Assembly (NCBI GenBank): GCA_031553495.1 | Contig: JAVBLN010000011.1 | Span: 62,001-126,000 of the forward strand | Length of the DNA stretch: 64,000 nt | Direction of reading: 5' to 3' | From: Pinibacter sp031553495 | GTDB lineage: Bacteria > Bacteroidota > Bacteroidia > Chitinophagales > Chitinophagaceae | Part shown: positions 54,304 to 63,969 of the stretch, piece by piece | How positions within the stretch are numbered: the stretch's first letter is position 1 | Layout of the letters: every line of letters begins with the position of its first letter | Position numbers and translations under genes: made by a program | The notes under the pieces: generated by a model | The model's database searches: none | The model's input: the letters and a program-made list of their open reading frames with translations, nothing else | What the model was told of the DNA's origin: nothing

Positions 54304-54783
54304 ATGATAATGAATGAAAAAATTATAACCGGTACCATGGTTTTACAAACCGACCCGCAGGTTAAATTTTTACTATTCGTATCAGGATTGCACTCGCAAA
54401 CTCTTGGAGATACTGGCTCTAACAGTGTCAAACCATGGTTAAGGACGAACAAGATCTATACATCAAATTCCACAATTTTACGAAGCCGGACCAATACAAT
54501 AAAAGCAGTAAAATATATTGTTACCAACCACACTGTGCAAAAAATGTTTTATAGCGAAAGTTCAGTTTTTCTTTTCATCTCCAATCCGTCTACCCGGTCC
54601 AATCATTCAGGCGGCTTGCGTAATGGCGCACGCCTGATTAACAACACCTATGCGTTTCCAACTATTATAGTTGGTAAAGAACCTGTAACCTGCGAGTCCG
54701 TTTATAAAGGGCTTGCAGGTTCTTTCCAAATAATTCAGACCCAAAAGATGATGAAAGCTACTTCAATTGCTAAACATAATTAA
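54304..54783 (+). pseudogene. Internally deleted third copy of the giant surface protein
   Basis: The 160-codon remnant joins two ends of a giant paralogue. Residues 1 to about 140 (KFLLFVSGLHSQT, WLRTNKI, MFYSES, NHSGGLRNGARLINN, IIVGKEPVT, YKGLAG) follow the N-terminus of giant protein 2. The last 19 residues (FQIIQTQKMMKATSIAKHN) follow its C-terminus. About 1470 codons in between are gone. The junction lies at a CTTGC shared by both ends of the missing stretch in paralogue 2. The reading frame, the stop and a related terminator survive. It still reads as a signal peptide plus a fragment, but it lacks the sorting domain core and is most likely non-functional. Confidence 0.82.
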
Positions 54784-54803
54784 CACGCCAAAGGCTTACC
54801 TGC

Positions 54804-54835
54804 AAAACGGGTTGCGATTTCGCAGCCCGTTTTTT
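54804..54835 (+). terminator. Terminator of the pseudogene
   Basis: ACGGGTTGCGA and TCGCAGCCCGT pair, followed by TTTTTT. It is homologous to the terminators at 52922 and 61053, which supports tandem duplication of the whole unit. Confidence 0.85.
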
Positions 54836-55239
54836 GCGCTGTTAGTAGATATCAGAATTTGGATAAATCTTCCTTCACACAATTATAGATTGTACTCCTG
54901 TAAATCATTTCGAGTGCTATTTGGCAAAGTACAACGTGCCGCATGTAATGCATAAGCCCATACAGCCTGTCGTAATTATTTACAGCGGTTCTTCAAAACA
55001 ATATTTTGTTGCGTATTCGTTGTGGTATGGCTAGAAAAAGTGCGGTATCTATGCCGGTATTAATTTCGTGTATACTTATACGTTTGATTAGCTATTCTGC
55101 GTTTGCAATAATTACATTGCTGCGTTTAGTATAACAAGGGTATGGAAGGCAGGTAAGGTAAAACAATTTGTAGCAATAGTGTTTGGCTCGAAAAAATGTT
55201 CATTATTTTAGCATAACATCCCAAAAATTCGCATAATGG
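54836..55239. other. Noncoding stretch after the pseudogene
   Basis: About 400 bases without a credible gene; no phrase repeats or GAATAG element noticed. Confidence 0.4.
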
Positions 55240-56126
55240 AATTTTTTCTTATAATAATTAAGTTTTACTTACAAAAAATACCTTACCTTTATTATACAAT
55301 TCACGGTAAGAAAAGAATTGCCTTAGTCAAAATTCTTACTCAGTATATAACTTAAAACCCATAAGCTGTACAACTCAACAGCACTTTATAATTATAATTA
55401 TACACATCCCAGCCTTCAAACCTTCAAATTTGCTTTCTGTTTTAGAAAATTGGTATCCATTATACTCACAATTGAACTTACAACAATCATTGCTCCTTCA
55501 GTATCAATCCTATACTTACTGATAGAATCTACCGTTGTACAGGTATTTTTCATTATTAAAACGGACTATATGAATAACTTTACTTACAACTTTGTTGTTA
55601 AAAGTTTCTCTTTTCAACAAATTGAACCTGCACGAAATCACAGAAATGTATTTTCCTCCCCTGATTGTTTTGCATTTCCTTAAAAAAAGCACCGCTATTT
55701 CGGGAAAGTTAAATTACTGCCGCAAAGCTTGCATATACGGCACTTTAAATGCAATGGCATATAACTAATAATTCCAACCGAAAGTTTCATAATTTATTAC
55801 ATACTGTACGGCAGCAATTTGCTTGCAACCATAAACTGTAGAGTTCTAAGAGGCAAACAATGCTGACTTAAAATTCCAATTAGTTAACCGTTTCATGTCC
55901 ATCTCTATTATTTATCGTTAAATCAGCTTGTTTCCACATTTAATTAATGAGGTCAGTAAACAGGACGTGTTTCCGCATAATGCACAATAGAGAACAATCC
56001 GCTGAAGTGTGCGACGCAACAGAAGCTTAATAGTAGCAATACCGCCCGGCTCATAATAAAAATACAATCCTACATGGTGACTGAATTAATAAAAATCCTA
56101 AAAAACAATTATTTATTAAAAACCTA
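55240..56126. repeat. Duplicated upstream region of giant surface protein 2
   Basis: Counterpart of 53521-54303 with the same order of landmarks and a GAATAG element near its end. It presumably holds the promoter of giant gene 2, which I cannot place. Confidence 0.75.
55984..56053 (-). repeat. GAATAG element copy 24 (C-type)
   Basis: Near-identical to copy 23 (GCTGAAGTGTGCGACGCAAC in both), differing at a few positions. It duplicated together with the surrounding region. Confidence 0.87.
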
Positions 56127-59100
56127 ATGAAAATGAAAAAAAGATGTAGACTCAGTACCCAGATTTTACAAATCAAATTACTGATTATATTTTTACTTTT
56201 CTCGTCTGGATTACAGTCGCAAACGCCAGGAGGCATAGGTGATGAAAATATCAAACTCTGGTTAAGGGCCGACAAGATCAGTGCTGCAAATGCGTCGGCC
56301 TTAACAAAATGGACTAATACTATGGGAGTTGCGAATTATACAGTTTCCGCCTACGGTGGAAGCAAAATGTTTTATAATAGCAGTCCTAATTATCTTGTAA
56401 ACTTCAACCCTTCTGTATGGTTCAATCACTCAGGGGGTTTGAGCAATGGTACCCGGTTGTTTAGCAATACCAGCGCGTTTACAATTATTACTGTTGGTAA
56501 AGAAACGGCAACAAGCAAAACTACTTATAGAGGTCTTGCAGGATTTGGATATAATGGTAACTATCCTGCAATTGACTTGGCTTCTATTAAAAGCGGCGCT
56601 GGTTATAGAGGTTGTTGGGGACCATATTTTGACTTTAGTGGTGGCCAATGGTTAGGATCCAAAAGTATTACATATAATGGTATTTGGCCCGGCAGCGGAC
56701 AACAGGCACAGATATACAGTGTGTTAAGTGAGAACGCTTCAGGTGGCAGCAATGTGTTTACTTTTGTTGATAATTATAAGGAGAATACAGGTCGCAGAAC
56801 TAACCAAACCGATCAGTTTGGAAACGGCACTTTCGTGGGCAGTTCTTATGATGCTCATTGGACAGGTGCTGTAAACGAAGTTTTGGTATTTGACAAAGTG
56901 CTGACTGATGAAGAAATACAAAAGGTAAACACTTACCTGGCTATTAAATATGGCATTACACTTCGCGGCCAAACCGGAGCTAATGCCACAGCAGCAGGCA
57001 TTTCCAATTACATTGCTTCTGATGGAACCGTTATCTGGAACATTACACGTAACAATACATTTAACAATAACATAGCAGGTATTGGCCGTGATGATGCTTC
57101 CGATCTGGTGCAAAAACAAAGTAGAAGCGGAAACAACAACTCAAACAAAACAGACCCGATGAAAGACGGTAATATGCTGGCTATCGGGCTAAACAGTGTT
57201 GCCGTTTCGAATGCAGACAATAGTGGAACATTTGCTAATGATAAACAATTCCTGGTTTGGGGAGATAACGGACGGTCTGGTTTGCAAACCACCGACATGC
57301 CATCTGCTTCCACATTATTTGGTATAGAAGACAGGGTAATTCAGCGTCTTCAAAAAGTATGGTTTGTACAAAATACAGGTGGTGTAACAAATAGTCTTCA
57401 ACTTAAATTCTATTTAGCCAATACTGGCATGGCAGGTACTAGCCCGGAAGAGTTTAAACTACTTATTAATACTACTTCAAGCTTTGCTTCAAGTAGTAAT
57501 TTTATTGAAGCATCCGTTTATGACGCAGCAACAAAAACATTAACTTTTGATAATGTGGTTTTAAACGATGGAGATTATTTTACACTTGCTACAAAAGCCG
57601 TGTACGGACCGGGTGGAGTAATTGGCAGGTTGAGTGCATGGTATAGAGGGGATGATCCTGCGATTACCAACGCCAACAATTCTGCCATAACAGGGTGGCA
57701 TGAATTTAACGGGGGGGTAAATCTTGGCAACGGAAGTGGAGATAAATTCTACCACAGCACAACAACTGATAAGCTAATAAACTTTAACCCGTCAGTTCAT
57801 TTTCCTGATAGGGACGGCTCCGGCCTGGTTAGCCCTAATAACGCATATTTTGAAAGCGGCGGTTTCCACTTATTAACTGTTGGAAGATCGGAATACCTAA
57901 CTCCAACCACCAGCACCGGAAGGGCATATTATGCTACTGCCGGGGTTGGAAGTGATGGTGACGCCCTGGCTTTAGATCTGCAACGAGACGGCACATCTCA
58001 TAATGGTTTTAACCCCTGGGTTGAGGGCAGCTCTCCCATTTCTTATAGTAACAGCAGGGCTATTATGTATAATGGCTACCAGGGTAGCGGCTTTGCTTTT
58101 GGTCGTATTCCTCAGATCTATGGTGGGTCATCTGCAAATGTTACAGGTAATAATGAAATGAATTATTATATAGATGGATATATTGATAAAAATACAGGTA
58201 TGGAATCCAGTCCAACCTCAACTTCTAATATCAGAAAATTTGGTTATAAAATGTTCGTAGGAAGTTCAGGAGTAGATGCGGACTGGCAGGGTACTGTAAA
58301 TGAAGTAATACTATTCAACAGAAAGCTGAGTGGCCTCGAATTAATGAAAGTTAATTCCTACCTGGCGCTGAAATATGGAACCACTTTGCGTGATACTACT
58401 GAAGCACCAATTACAATCGCCACGGACATCTCGAGTTTTCCTTATACTGATGATACAAATCCATCTTATGCCGCATTCAAAGGCTCGGATTATTATGGTT
58501 CTGATGGAACCAAAGTATGGGATGTAACTAAGAACACCGGTTACGCATTCAATATTGCCGGTATTTTTAGAGATGATGCAAGTGCTGTTGATCAAAAGCA
58601 AAGCAGGAGCCAGAATAATATTACAAATGCATATGGAACCAACAATAATATAGCTATTGATGGTTTCTTTAAAGGCGATATGCTCACAGTTGGTTTAGGG
58701 GAAATAGTAGCTACAAATGCCGCAAATACCGGCATTTTCCAACATGATTGCGATTACACCATTTGGGGTGACGATGGTCTTAATCCTAATACCATTCTTA
58801 CCAACTTGCCAAAGGAATTTGCAAATTGTGAAGGAGCACGTCTTGGCCGCCAATGGAAAGTGCAGGTAACCGGAACCGCTTACGACAATCTCACTTTGCA
58901 GTTCGACCTTAATAATGTTCAGGGCGATATTGCAACCACTTACGACGAGATGAAAGTGTTAGTGGATGAGGATGGCGATGGCGATTTTACTACCGGTAGC
59001 ATTCGCAGTCACAATGTATCGTCTTTCACCGGCAACATTGCAACCGCTAACAATGTATTGCTACAGGATGGTGAAGTATTTACATTACTCACCAAAGATT

Positions 59101-61028
59101 TCCAAACCGGCATTGCATACCTTGTACCTGCAGGATCTATTGTTTCCACAAACATGCTTAAATGTTCTACAGGAGACGGCTGGAAGTACATTTATGAAAG
59201 CGATGTCGCTACTCCTTTAGATGCAAATGGGTATGGTCCAAATAACCACAAAGTGTTTGCAATTAATCCTAATGGCAATTTTGATCAGTTTGGAATTGCA
59301 ATGGATGATAGAAGCATATTCCCGGTAACAATAGATGCGAATACTCAGCTTTCGGCTTCGGATGAAAAAGCAATGACAGTGCTGGCGCGTCGTTTAGTAT
59401 ATGTTTACGACATTACAGACAGCGACCCATACAGTGTAAACGGAGGTTTGAAAGTTCGTATTTACTTCGATCCGCAGGAATTGGCAACTGCTGATGAAAC
59501 TGTTTCCAATTTTGCTCTTGGCCTTGGAAATACCGCAAACTTCATTAATTCCTGGTTTAAAGCAGAAGGCAATATTGCTGCGGTTGCTGCAGCAGTGAAA
59601 CCAACTGGATTCCAATCTACATTACCGGTTCAGCTTCTTACTCCTGATTCAACAGGTGTGGAAAACGGAGTAAACTTTGTAGAGTTCTGGAATATTGATA
59701 GTTTATCAACTTTCGGATACATGGCCAAAGCAACCATAAAACTCAATATTAGCGGAAAAGTTTGGGTTGATCCAAATGGTGATGTTGAACAAAATGACGC
59801 ATATTTCCCAATTCCAACCGGGTTATATATCGCATTACTCGACAAATCGCAAGCAGGCAATCCTGTATTGGCATATACATCTGTAAATGCTGATGGCACC
59901 TTTGCATTGACTAAAGTACTCGATCACGAAATTGAGTATGATGTACTAGTCACTGCAGAAACACCTGTAATTGGCGACCCGCTTTCTCCTTATGAATCAT
60001 TGCCAAGCTATTATGTGGCAACAGGTGTAGCTCCTGGAGTTAACGCGATAGTGAAGAGAGTTTACAAAGCAGCGTTCACTACAGCTTCCAGCGATTTAAC
60101 AGATTACTATTTTGGAATAGAACAACGTCCAACTACAGATGAGCATGAATATCTAAATGTTAATCAAGGCCTATTTACAGAAACCGATGTCGATGGTTAT
60201 AGAGGAATACCAATGAGTACACTGCCTCTGCAAAGCTTGTCCGGTACTGATCCTGAAGATTGCGCAAGTTGCTCAATAGGCAGAACTTACTTAATAGAAC
60301 TGATTCATCCTGATACCAAACTGTTCTATAATGGAAAGGAAATAAAGGAAGGAGATACAATATTTAACTTCCAACCGGCTAATATGATCATATATGGTAA
60401 AACCGGAGTTTCACAAATGGGATTCTATTATAAACATCTTGATAATGCCTTGGTGGGAAGTCCTGAAGGCGCTCTTTATGAAATTAGAACAAGTACTCCA
60501 TTGCCAATCACCCTTGTTACTTACAAAGCACAAGTGGTTAGTTGCAATAAAGTTTTGGTGAAATGGGAAATTGCAGACGCGAAAGATTTCAGCCATTTTG
60601 AAATTCAACGCTCAACCAACGGCAGAGACTTTACAACCATTACTTCCATAGGATATAATGATAAGCAAAGCAATTATGATTATACAGATCTGAACCTTGC
60701 CAACGGCAATTATCAATACAGAATTAAAATGATCGACCTCAATGGAAGCTATAAACTTAGTCCTGTTGAAAAAATCACTATCGATTGTAATGCTAATGAA
60801 ATTGTAGTATTCCCAACTATTACATCCAATAACATTTCTGTTAAAGGACTCGAAGGTTCTGCTACAGTTCGCATCTATGCAGTGAATGGACAGCTTGTTT
60901 TCGAAAAAACAAATGTTAACAATTTCGACAAGCTCAACATCAGCCATCTTGCTTCTGGTACTTATAGTGTACAAATTATTCAGAACAAAAAGCTGATTAA
61001 GACTACTCCAATCATCAAACATAATTGA
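56127..61028 (+). CDS. Giant T9SS surface protein 2 (1633 residues)
   Basis: Paralogue of the protein at 47970 with the same architecture: signal peptide (about 1-30, SSGLQSQ end), module A (about 33-480), module B (about 490-985), an SdrD-B-like beta module (KVWVDPNGDVEQND region), an FnIII-like module and a type IX sorting domain ending KTTPIIKHN. Module A and the C-terminal third are very close to protein 1. Module B has drifted much more, including a different VNEVILFNRKLSGLELMKVN surface and a region with YPYTDD-like inserts. This pattern suggests that the binding face of module B changes fastest. It carries a homologous terminator downstream. Confidence 0.87.
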   Translation: MKMKKRCRLSTQILQIKLLIIFLLFSSGLQSQTPGGIGDENIKLWLRADKISAANASALTKWTNTMGVANYTVSAYGGSKMFYNSSPNYLVNFNPSVWFNHSGGLSNGTRLFSNTSAFTIITVGKETATSKTTYRGLAGFGYNGNYPAIDLASIKSGAGYRGCWGPYFDFSGGQWLGSKSITYNGIWPGSGQQAQIYSVLSENASGGSNVFTFVDNYKENTGRRTNQTDQFGNGTFVGSSYDAHWTGAVNEVLVFDKVLTDEEIQKVNTYLAIKYGITLRGQTGANATAAGISNYIASDGTVIWNITRNNTFNNNIAGIGRDDASDLVQKQSRSGNNNSNKTDPMKDGNMLAIGLNSVAVSNADNSGTFANDKQFLVWGDNGRSGLQTTDMPSASTLFGIEDRVIQRLQKVWFVQNTGGVTNSLQLKFYLANTGMAGTSPEEFKLLINTTSSFASSSNFIEASVYDAATKTLTFDNVVLNDGDYFTLATKAVYGPGGVIGRLSAWYRGDDPAITNANNSAITGWHEFNGGVNLGNGSGDKFYHSTTTDKLINFNPSVHFPDRDGSGLVSPNNAYFESGGFHLLTVGRSEYLTPTTSTGRAYYATAGVGSDGDALALDLQRDGTSHNGFNPWVEGSSPISYSNSRAIMYNGYQGSGFAFGRIPQIYGGSSANVTGNNEMNYYIDGYIDKNTGMESSPTSTSNIRKFGYKMFVGSSGVDADWQGTVNEVILFNRKLSGLELMKVNSYLALKYGTTLRDTTEAPITIATDISSFPYTDDTNPSYAAFKGSDYYGSDGTKVWDVTKNTGYAFNIAGIFRDDASAVDQKQSRSQNNITNAYGTNNNIAIDGFFKGDMLTVGLGEIVATNAANTGIFQHDCDYTIWGDDGLNPNTILTNLPKEFANCEGARLGRQWKVQVTGTAYDNLTLQFDLNNVQGDIATTYDEMKVLVDEDGDGDFTTGSIRSHNVSSFTGNIATANNVLLQDGEVFTLLTKDFQTGIAYLVPAGSIVSTNMLKCSTGDGWKYIYESDVATPLDANGYGPNNHKVFAINPNGNFDQFGIAMDDRSIFPVTIDANTQLSASDEKAMTVLARRLVYVYDITDSDPYSVNGGLKVRIYFDPQELATADETVSNFALGLGNTANFINSWFKAEGNIAAVAAAVKPTGFQSTLPVQLLTPDSTGVENGVNFVEFWNIDSLSTFGYMAKATIKLNISGKVWVDPNGDVEQNDAYFPIPTGLYIALLDKSQAGNPVLAYTSVNADGTFALTKVLDHEIEYDVLVTAETPVIGDPLSPYESLPSYYVATGVAPGVNAIVKRVYKAAFTTASSDLTDYYFGIEQRPTTDEHEYLNVNQGLFTETDVDGYRGIPMSTLPLQSLSGTDPEDCASCSIGRTYLIELIHPDTKLFYNGKEIKEGDTIFNFQPANMIIYGKTGVSQMGFYYKHLDNALVGSPEGALYEIRTSTPLPITLVTYKAQVVSCNKVLVKWEIADAKDFSHFEIQRSTNGRDFTTITSIGYNDKQSNYDYTDLNLANGNYQYRIKMIDLNGSYKLSPVEKITIDCNANEIVVFPTITSNNISVKGLEGSATVRIYAVNGQLVFEKTNVNNFDKLNISHLASGTYSVQIIQNKKLIKTTPIIKHN

Positions 61029-61052
61029 TGCGCCAAAGCCTTATCTATCACA

Positions 61053-61083
61053 GCAGGTTGCGTTCTCGCAACCTGCTTTTTTT
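61053..61083 (+). terminator. Terminator of giant surface protein 2
   Basis: GCAGGTTGCG and CGCAACCTGC pair around TTCT, then TTTTTTT. It shares the stem sequence with the terminator at 52922. Confidence 0.9.
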
Positions 61084-61130
61084 GTACGCCGCCTATTAAT
61101 AGCAACAATAATTATTGAGATCATATTTAT

Positions 61131-61201
61131 GGAACCGGCATTTGAGCCCTGATTAAGCATCGTTGTGTCACTCACTTGTACGGTAGTAATGCTATTCTGC
61201 G
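61131..61201 (+). repeat. GAATAG element copy 25 (T-type)
   Basis: Starts GGAACCGGCATTTGAGCCC and carries the GTGTCAC core and AGTAATGCTATTCTGC. It forms an inverted pair with copy 26. Phrase TTGGCAGTGGACAGCAGGC follows. Confidence 0.83.
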
Positions 61202-61254
61202 GGTTGGCAGTGGACAGCAGGCAGCGGGCAGTAGAGAAGTAAAAAATCAGGGTG

Positions 61255-61293
61255 ATCGCGCTGCGTCGCTCCATCGTTGCGTTCGCCGCAAGA
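61255..61293 (+). repeat. Short repeat, CGTCGCTCCATCGTTGCG phrase
   Basis: Related to sequences at 18066 and 22245 (CGCTGC, CGTT, CGCCGC/AAG). Confidence 0.45.
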
Positions 61294-61301
61294 ATTCCCC
61301 T

Positions 61302-61340
61302 TGCCGAAGTCACAGTAGTGCAAAAGCTTAATCAGGGCGC
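61302..61340 (-). repeat. GAATAG element copy 26 (core-deleted remnant)
   Basis: Keeps GCCGAAGTCACAGTAGTGC and AAGCTTAATCAGGGCGC but lacks the central palindrome. Reads as a decayed partner of copy 25. Confidence 0.6.
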
Positions 61341-61381
61341 TCCCCGCGATCGATGACGGCCCGATCGCTGGTGGGCTCTTT
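61335..61381. repeat. Hairpin sharing a 17-mer with the aminopeptidase terminator
   Basis: GGGCGCTCCCCGCGATC pairs with GATCGCTGGTGGGCTC around ATGACGGCCC, and TTTT follows. GATGACGGCCCGATCGC here is identical to that at 10033. Confidence 0.65.
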
Positions 61382-61463
61382 TATTGAATTAATAAACAAT
61401 TCCATCACAGTACATTTTCAAATTTTCAAATTAGCACATTCTCAAATTCATTACCCACATTTC

Positions 61464-63821
61464 TCATTCCTTTATAAAGCGTATTACTGCCGTCTTTTCA
61501 CCATTCATATATCCTGCAAGCTGGTAAGCGCCGCTACTTAAATCTGAAAGATCTATTTGCTGCACCGAATTACCTGCGGAAACAGTAAGCCCAAATTTTC
61601 GCCATAACCTGCCGGATATATCAGTAATATACAAATCCATCCTACCCCCGGAAGCCGCGGTAATAGTAAGCGTAGCAGTTGTTTTCACCAACGTTGGCGC
61701 CAGGCCGGTAATAGCAAAAGATGCTTCATGCATATTCGCAGCCAATACTTTACTTAATGTTATTGTTCCGTTTTTTTCTACAATTCTTAAGCGGTAATAA
61801 TTATTTCCTTCCTGCAATGCATCTGTAAAACTATAATTGGTTACACCGTCACTACCATTCACTTCGCCGGTTTTATTGAAGTTGATGCCATCAGCAGATC
61901 GTAATATTTCAAATGATTGCGGAATATCGGCAGGATCAATCTTCCATGTTAAATTCGCAGAAGCTCCATTTTTCTTAACGGCAAAATCCAGTAGTATTAC
62001 CGGGAGAGGGCCTGTTGGTACAATTCCAAAAGTGAAAATATTGAAGTCGTTGAGAACTTCGGATCTTGCTACTCCGGAACTCACATTTCCCGGTATAATA
62101 GATGTACCGCTCTCCCCCTTCTTACTTTCCCAGCCGGAACCGTTAAACCCTGCAACAACCAGCTCGGTATTAAATTGCGCCCCTGCCACAGCCTGCGCTA
62201 ATAAAAGCTGCACTGCCGCATCACTTCCGCCTGCACCGCGTGTTATAACCCAATATTCGGCATTGCTTAACTTCCATAAGGGATCGGTAAGAACGGTTAC
62301 GGACGGCGCCTGTGATCTAAAATAATCCACCATATAGGTGGTTTGTACTGCCAACTGTGGTATTATTTCCAGCGGACGATACATGCCGCTTTTACCAACA
62401 GGAAAAAGATACGCGGAGCCCGGTGTATGCGTATGCCTTATCAGCGGACCGGAAACATAAGACGACACTGAGCCATTGCTGACAATAAGATCAGTATTAT
62501 CGGCGCCGTTGATGGTAAGCGCATTTGCTACCGTTGTAGATAATATGCCGGATTGTAAGTCGATGCGGCCTACACTTAGCGGAGTTTGCAGATTTACACC
62601 ACCGGCGGTATTATTTATACGTAACGCTACCATATTGGCTGCATTATCAACAGTTCCTTTCCATGATGAAATTGCTTGCGGCACGCTCCCATTTATCTCC
62701 AGCAAAAAAAGATTTTTTGTGGTGCTAGTTGCCGTACTTGTTGCTGTAAACGTGCCTCCGGTTTGCACAAAGTTTCCTTTTACTGAAAGTTTACTTGTGC
62801 CTGTCACAAAATTATTTCCCTGCAATGAAAATGTTCCTGCGTTTTGCACAAAGTTTCCGTTTACCTGTATTTCATAATCTTTGTTTTCGCCATTAAAATC
62901 GGCAAATGAAAGCTGTATGGGCGAGTTGGCGGCTATTTCAAAATTTTTTCCAACCGTTAACGATTTTACCGGAGAACTCGAACCATTGAATAATATGGCA
63001 AGTTCGCACCCATTGGTATTAAGAATTTTGAAATCACCATTAATGTTACCAGTTAAATTCAAATTATAAATAAACCCCAACGAAATTATTTCAGGATTAA
63101 GATGTGGCAGGTCTACCACAAGATTTCCCAAATTTACAGGTACATCAAAAGAAGGCATTTGCTCAATAGTACCCGTCAGCTCAACGGTTGAGCTTATATT
63201 ATAGTTTGCTTGCGGAATTATGCCGCCTTCCCTGTTGTGAATATAATGTGCGCCGGCGGCTAATGAAAGCGTAGCGGCTGATGATTCTATGTAGCCGGCA
63301 AATGGATTTAATTGCAGTGTGCCGTTTACCGTTAGTAAAGAATTGGTTGATAAAATCAGCGACGCCCCCAGGAAATTATTGAATGTGCCTTCCAAAATCA
63401 ATGTTCCATTTACAGCGCCGGTGGTGTTTCCGTACAATATTAAATTAAGCTCCGCATCACCGTTAGTAAAACATTTCAGTGCAGAACCGTTTTCAACCAC
63501 AAATGCATTTGCAGCGCCGGCAATCGTAATTTGTGATGATGATGTAGTGCTTAAAACAACGCTACTGTTACCTATAATAGATAATCCGTTTATTTGAACT
63601 GCTGCAATATCTATATTGATGGTGGCAGTGGTATTTATAAAAACCTTATCGCTTGCAGTGGGTACTGTAGCCGGAGCCCAGTTGGCGGGTGCATTCCAGT
63701 TGCCAGAATTGCCCCCGGCCCACGTTATATCGGCGCCAAATAGCGATATGGAATGAAATAATGTATATAGCAGGCATGTCAGTAAATGGTTTAGGTTCCG
63801 CATACTATTGTTTTTTCGCAT
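61464..63821 (-). CDS. T9SS-exported surface protein with type A sorting domain
   Basis: A 785-residue secreted protein. It has a signal peptide (about 1-28; SISLFGA end, with either ATG at 63821 or 63803 as start). Next is ITWAGGNSGNWNAPANW, the usual opening of many Bacteroidota beta-solenoid proteins, then a long beta-helix-like region (about 35-560). An FnIII-like module follows (about 620-715, LPVILLDFAVKKNG to NYYRLRIV), and the type IX sorting domain is at about 715-785. It should be displayed at the cell surface; the ligand is unknown. Confidence 0.85.
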   Translation of the reverse strand: MRKNNSMRNLNHLLTCLLYTLFHSISLFGADITWAGGNSGNWNAPANWAPATVPTASDKVFINTTATINIDIAAVQINGLSIIGNSSVVLSTTSSSQITIAGAANAFVVENGSALKCFTNGDAELNLILYGNTTGAVNGTLILEGTFNNFLGASLILSTNSLLTVNGTLQLNPFAGYIESSAATLSLAAGAHYIHNREGGIIPQANYNISSTVELTGTIEQMPSFDVPVNLGNLVVDLPHLNPEIISLGFIYNLNLTGNINGDFKILNTNGCELAILFNGSSSPVKSLTVGKNFEIAANSPIQLSFADFNGENKDYEIQVNGNFVQNAGTFSLQGNNFVTGTSKLSVKGNFVQTGGTFTATSTATSTTKNLFLLEINGSVPQAISSWKGTVDNAANMVALRINNTAGGVNLQTPLSVGRIDLQSGILSTTVANALTINGADNTDLIVSNGSVSSYVSGPLIRHTHTPGSAYLFPVGKSGMYRPLEIIPQLAVQTTYMVDYFRSQAPSVTVLTDPLWKLSNAEYWVITRGAGGSDAAVQLLLAQAVAGAQFNTELVVAGFNGSGWESKKGESGTSIIPGNVSSGVARSEVLNDFNIFTFGIVPTGPLPVILLDFAVKKNGASANLTWKIDPADIPQSFEILRSADGINFNKTGEVNGSDGVTNYSFTDALQEGNNYYRLRIVEKNGTITLSKVLAANMHEASFAITGLAPTLVKTTATLTITAASGGRMDLYITDISGRLWRKFGLTVSAGNSVQQIDLSDLSSGAYQLAGYMNGEKTAVIRFIKE

Positions 63822-63969
63822 TGAATAGGGACACAGGAAGTGGATGGTAAGTTTTGGCTTTTATGTAGGAAATTTGAGGACAATACAAAATACAATTTTT
63901 TGCATAAGGTCAAAATAGTTAAGCTTTTATTTTTTTAACCACATATTCTACTGCCTACCGCCCACTAAC

